A stretch of DNA of 6,572 nt from Prosthecobacter debontii (GTDB lineage: Bacteria > Verrucomicrobiota > Verrucomicrobiia > Verrucomicrobiales > Akkermansiaceae). Of the stretch, positions 5,244 to 6,572 are shown one piece after another (positions within the stretch are counted from its first letter, which is position 1; the number at the start of each line of letters is the position of its first letter). Where the stretch lies: positions 1-6,572 of the forward strand of contig CAMCXJ010000117.1 in the NCBI GenBank assembly GCA_945883455.1, written 5' to 3'. Below the pieces are notes generated by a model. It saw only the letters and a program-made list of their open reading frames with translations, had not been told where the DNA came from and made no database searches. A program made the position numbers and the translations under genes.

Positions 5244-6512
5244 ATGGATAAACTCGTCGTCCACGGCGGCTCCGTCATCAAGGGAGCCATCAATATCTCC
5301 GGCTCCAAGAACGCCTCGCTGCCCATCCTCGCCGCCGCCATTCTAACAGGCGAGGACTGCATCATCCGCCGCGTGCCGGATGTCTCGGACACGAATTACA
5401 TGATCCAGATCCTCAGCGCCCTCGGCGCAGATGTGGAGCGATCCTCCGGCACCGTGCGCATCACCTGCGCCGACATTTCCGACGAGGCTCCCTACGAACT
5501 CGTCCGCCGCATGCGCGCCTCGATCTGCGTGATGGGGCCGCTGCTCGCGCGGAAAGGCCGGGCCGTTGTCTCGCTGCCGGGCGGCTGCGTAATCGGCGAC
5601 AGGCCGGTCGATCTCCACCTGAAAGGCATGGCCGCGCTCGGGGCGAAGATCGAGTTCGAGGGCGGCAACATCATCCTCACCGCCCCCGACGGATTGCGCG
5701 GCGCGGAAATGGATCTGCGCGGCGAAAGCGGCCCCACCGTCCTTGGCACCGACAACGTGATGATGGCTGCGACCCTCGCCGAGGGCATCACCGTCATCGA
5801 ATCCGCCGCCGCCGAGCCGGAGGTGCTCGACCTCGCGAATTTCCTCAACGCCATGGGCGCGAAGATCACCGGCGCAGGTACTAGGCGCATCGTAATTGAG
5901 GGTGTGAAGGAGCTGAAAGGCGTCGAGCACACCGTCATCCCTGATCGCATCGAGGCCGGCACCTTCATGGCCGCCGCCGCGCTGGCAGGTGAGGGGGTGA
6001 CCCTCCGCCGCGTGAACCGCGACCATCTCAAGGCGATCACCGATGCGATCGTGAAATCCGGCCACAAGGTAACCTTCAACGAAAAGGGCGATTCCTGTTT
6101 CATCGAGCGCGGGGAAACCCTCGTCGGCGTCGATCTGGTGACCGCGCCGTTCCCGGGTTACCCGACGGACATGCAGGCGCAGATGACCGCCCTGCTCGCC
6201 ACCACTCCCGGCATCAGCGTGGTCAAGGACACGATTTTCCCGCAGCGCTTCATGCACTGCGCCGAGCTGAAACGGATGGGCGCGGACATCAAGGTGGACA
6301 ACGGCAGCGCCATCATCCGCGGCGTCGAGCAACTCTCCGCCGCCCCGGTCATGGCCTCCGACCTACGCGCCTCCGCCGCCCTCGTCCTCGCCGCCCTCCG
6401 CGCGAAAGGCAGCACCGAAATCTCCCGCCTCTACCACATCGACCGCGGCTACGAGCACATCGACGAGAAACTCATCACCCTAGGTGCGAATGTTGAGCGG
6501 GTGCGGGTGTGA
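5244..6512 (+). CDS. murA: UDP-N-acetylglucosamine 1-carboxyvinyltransferase MurA
   Basis: MurA transfers enolpyruvyl from phosphoenolpyruvate to UDP-GlcNAc, the first committed step of peptidoglycan synthesis in the cytoplasm. The 422 residues are full length for this two-domain inside-out alpha/beta enzyme (E. coli 419). Key residues are in place: K22 and N23 in SGSKNASLPIL, catalytic C115 in LPGGCVIGDRPVDLH, R120, D309 in PGYPTDMQAQ (D305 in E. coli), R375 in ASDLRAS and R401 in YHIDRGYEHI. Keeping Cys at 115 predicts sensitivity to fosfomycin, unlike enzymes with Asp there. The start at 5244 gives the conserved MDKLVVHGG N-terminus, 15 bases after the prmC stop, so the two genes are probably co-transcribed. 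Only a weak purine stretch (AAGAAAA) precedes it. No terminator is visible in the 60 bases that remain after the stop. Confidence 0.97.
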   Translation: MDKLVVHGGSVIKGAINISGSKNASLPILAAAILTGEDCIIRRVPDVSDTNYMIQILSALGADVERSSGTVRITCADISDEAPYELVRRMRASICVMGPLLARKGRAVVSLPGGCVIGDRPVDLHLKGMAALGAKIEFEGGNIILTAPDGLRGAEMDLRGESGPTVLGTDNVMMAATLAEGITVIESAAAEPEVLDLANFLNAMGAKITGAGTRRIVIEGVKELKGVEHTVIPDRIEAGTFMAAAALAGEGVTLRRVNRDHLKAITDAIVKSGHKVTFNEKGDSCFIERGETLVGVDLVTAPFPGYPTDMQAQMTALLATTPGISVVKDTIFPQRFMHCAELKRMGADIKVDNGSAIIRGVEQLSAAPVMASDLRASAALVLAALRAKGSTEISRLYHIDRGYEHIDEKLITLGANVERVRV

Positions 6513-6572
6513 GGAAAACCGGTAGGGATGACGTAGTTCCATTTTTTAATCACGAAAGGTAAGAAGCCGGAC

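Noticed and set aside
5343..6332. Long open frame on the minus strand opposite murA (329 codons)
   Set aside because: It lies wholly antisense to a certain murA; its composition (rich in His, Ala, Gly, Asp and Arg) is what a GC-rich codon shadow gives, and it resembles no family I know.
6513..6572. T-run and the TAATCACGAAAGG stretch after murA as a possible terminator or dispersed repeat
   Set aside because: There is no convincing stem before the six-T run, and only one copy of the CACGAAAG-like element is visible, so neither a terminator nor a repeat can be supported from this window.

Overview
This GC-rich window (6572 bases) reads as ordinary chromosomal DNA of a Gram-negative-type bacterium with a peptidoglycan wall. 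A member of the Verrucomicrobiota is my best guess. The guess rests on the style of the small OrfA-like helix-turn-helix protein, the near absence of Shine-Dalgarno sequences before the starts, and the overall feel of the proteins. It is an inference, not a measurement. I see no RNA gene, CRISPR array, prophage or intact insertion sequence.

Layout: five genes lie on the minus strand (1-4320) and two on the plus strand (4392-6512), diverging from a 71-base gap at 4321-4391. In the minus-strand direction the order is as follows. First comes a beta-ketoacyl synthase-like condensing enzyme (TTG start). It overlaps by 14 bases a two-domain protein that joins an L,D-transpeptidase (YkuD) domain to a SerB-like HAD phosphatase. 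A 69-base gap follows, then a small OrfA-like HTH protein closed by a strong intrinsic terminator. Next, from its own apparent promoter, is a GbsR/MarR-type regulator, followed 19 bases later by a TIGR01777/YfcH-type SDR epimerase-like protein that runs off the left edge. On the plus strand prmC (release-factor glutamine methyltransferase) is followed after 15 bases by murA (first committed step of peptidoglycan synthesis).

How they fit together: prmC-murA is a housekeeping pair (translation termination, cell wall). The synthase and the transpeptidase-phosphatase fusion are probably translationally coupled, but their shared pathway is unknown. MurA and the YkuD domain both concern peptidoglycan, which may be coincidence. 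The regulator-epimerase pair looks like a separate small operon.

The most interesting item is the in-frame fusion of a complete YkuD catalytic domain with a complete SerB-like phosphatase, without a recognisable export signal. Secondary points are the domesticated-looking OrfA protein with a repeated 8-mer before its start, the lack of Shine-Dalgarno sequences, and a Leu at the gating position of the condensing enzyme. I found no obvious new defence or mobile system.
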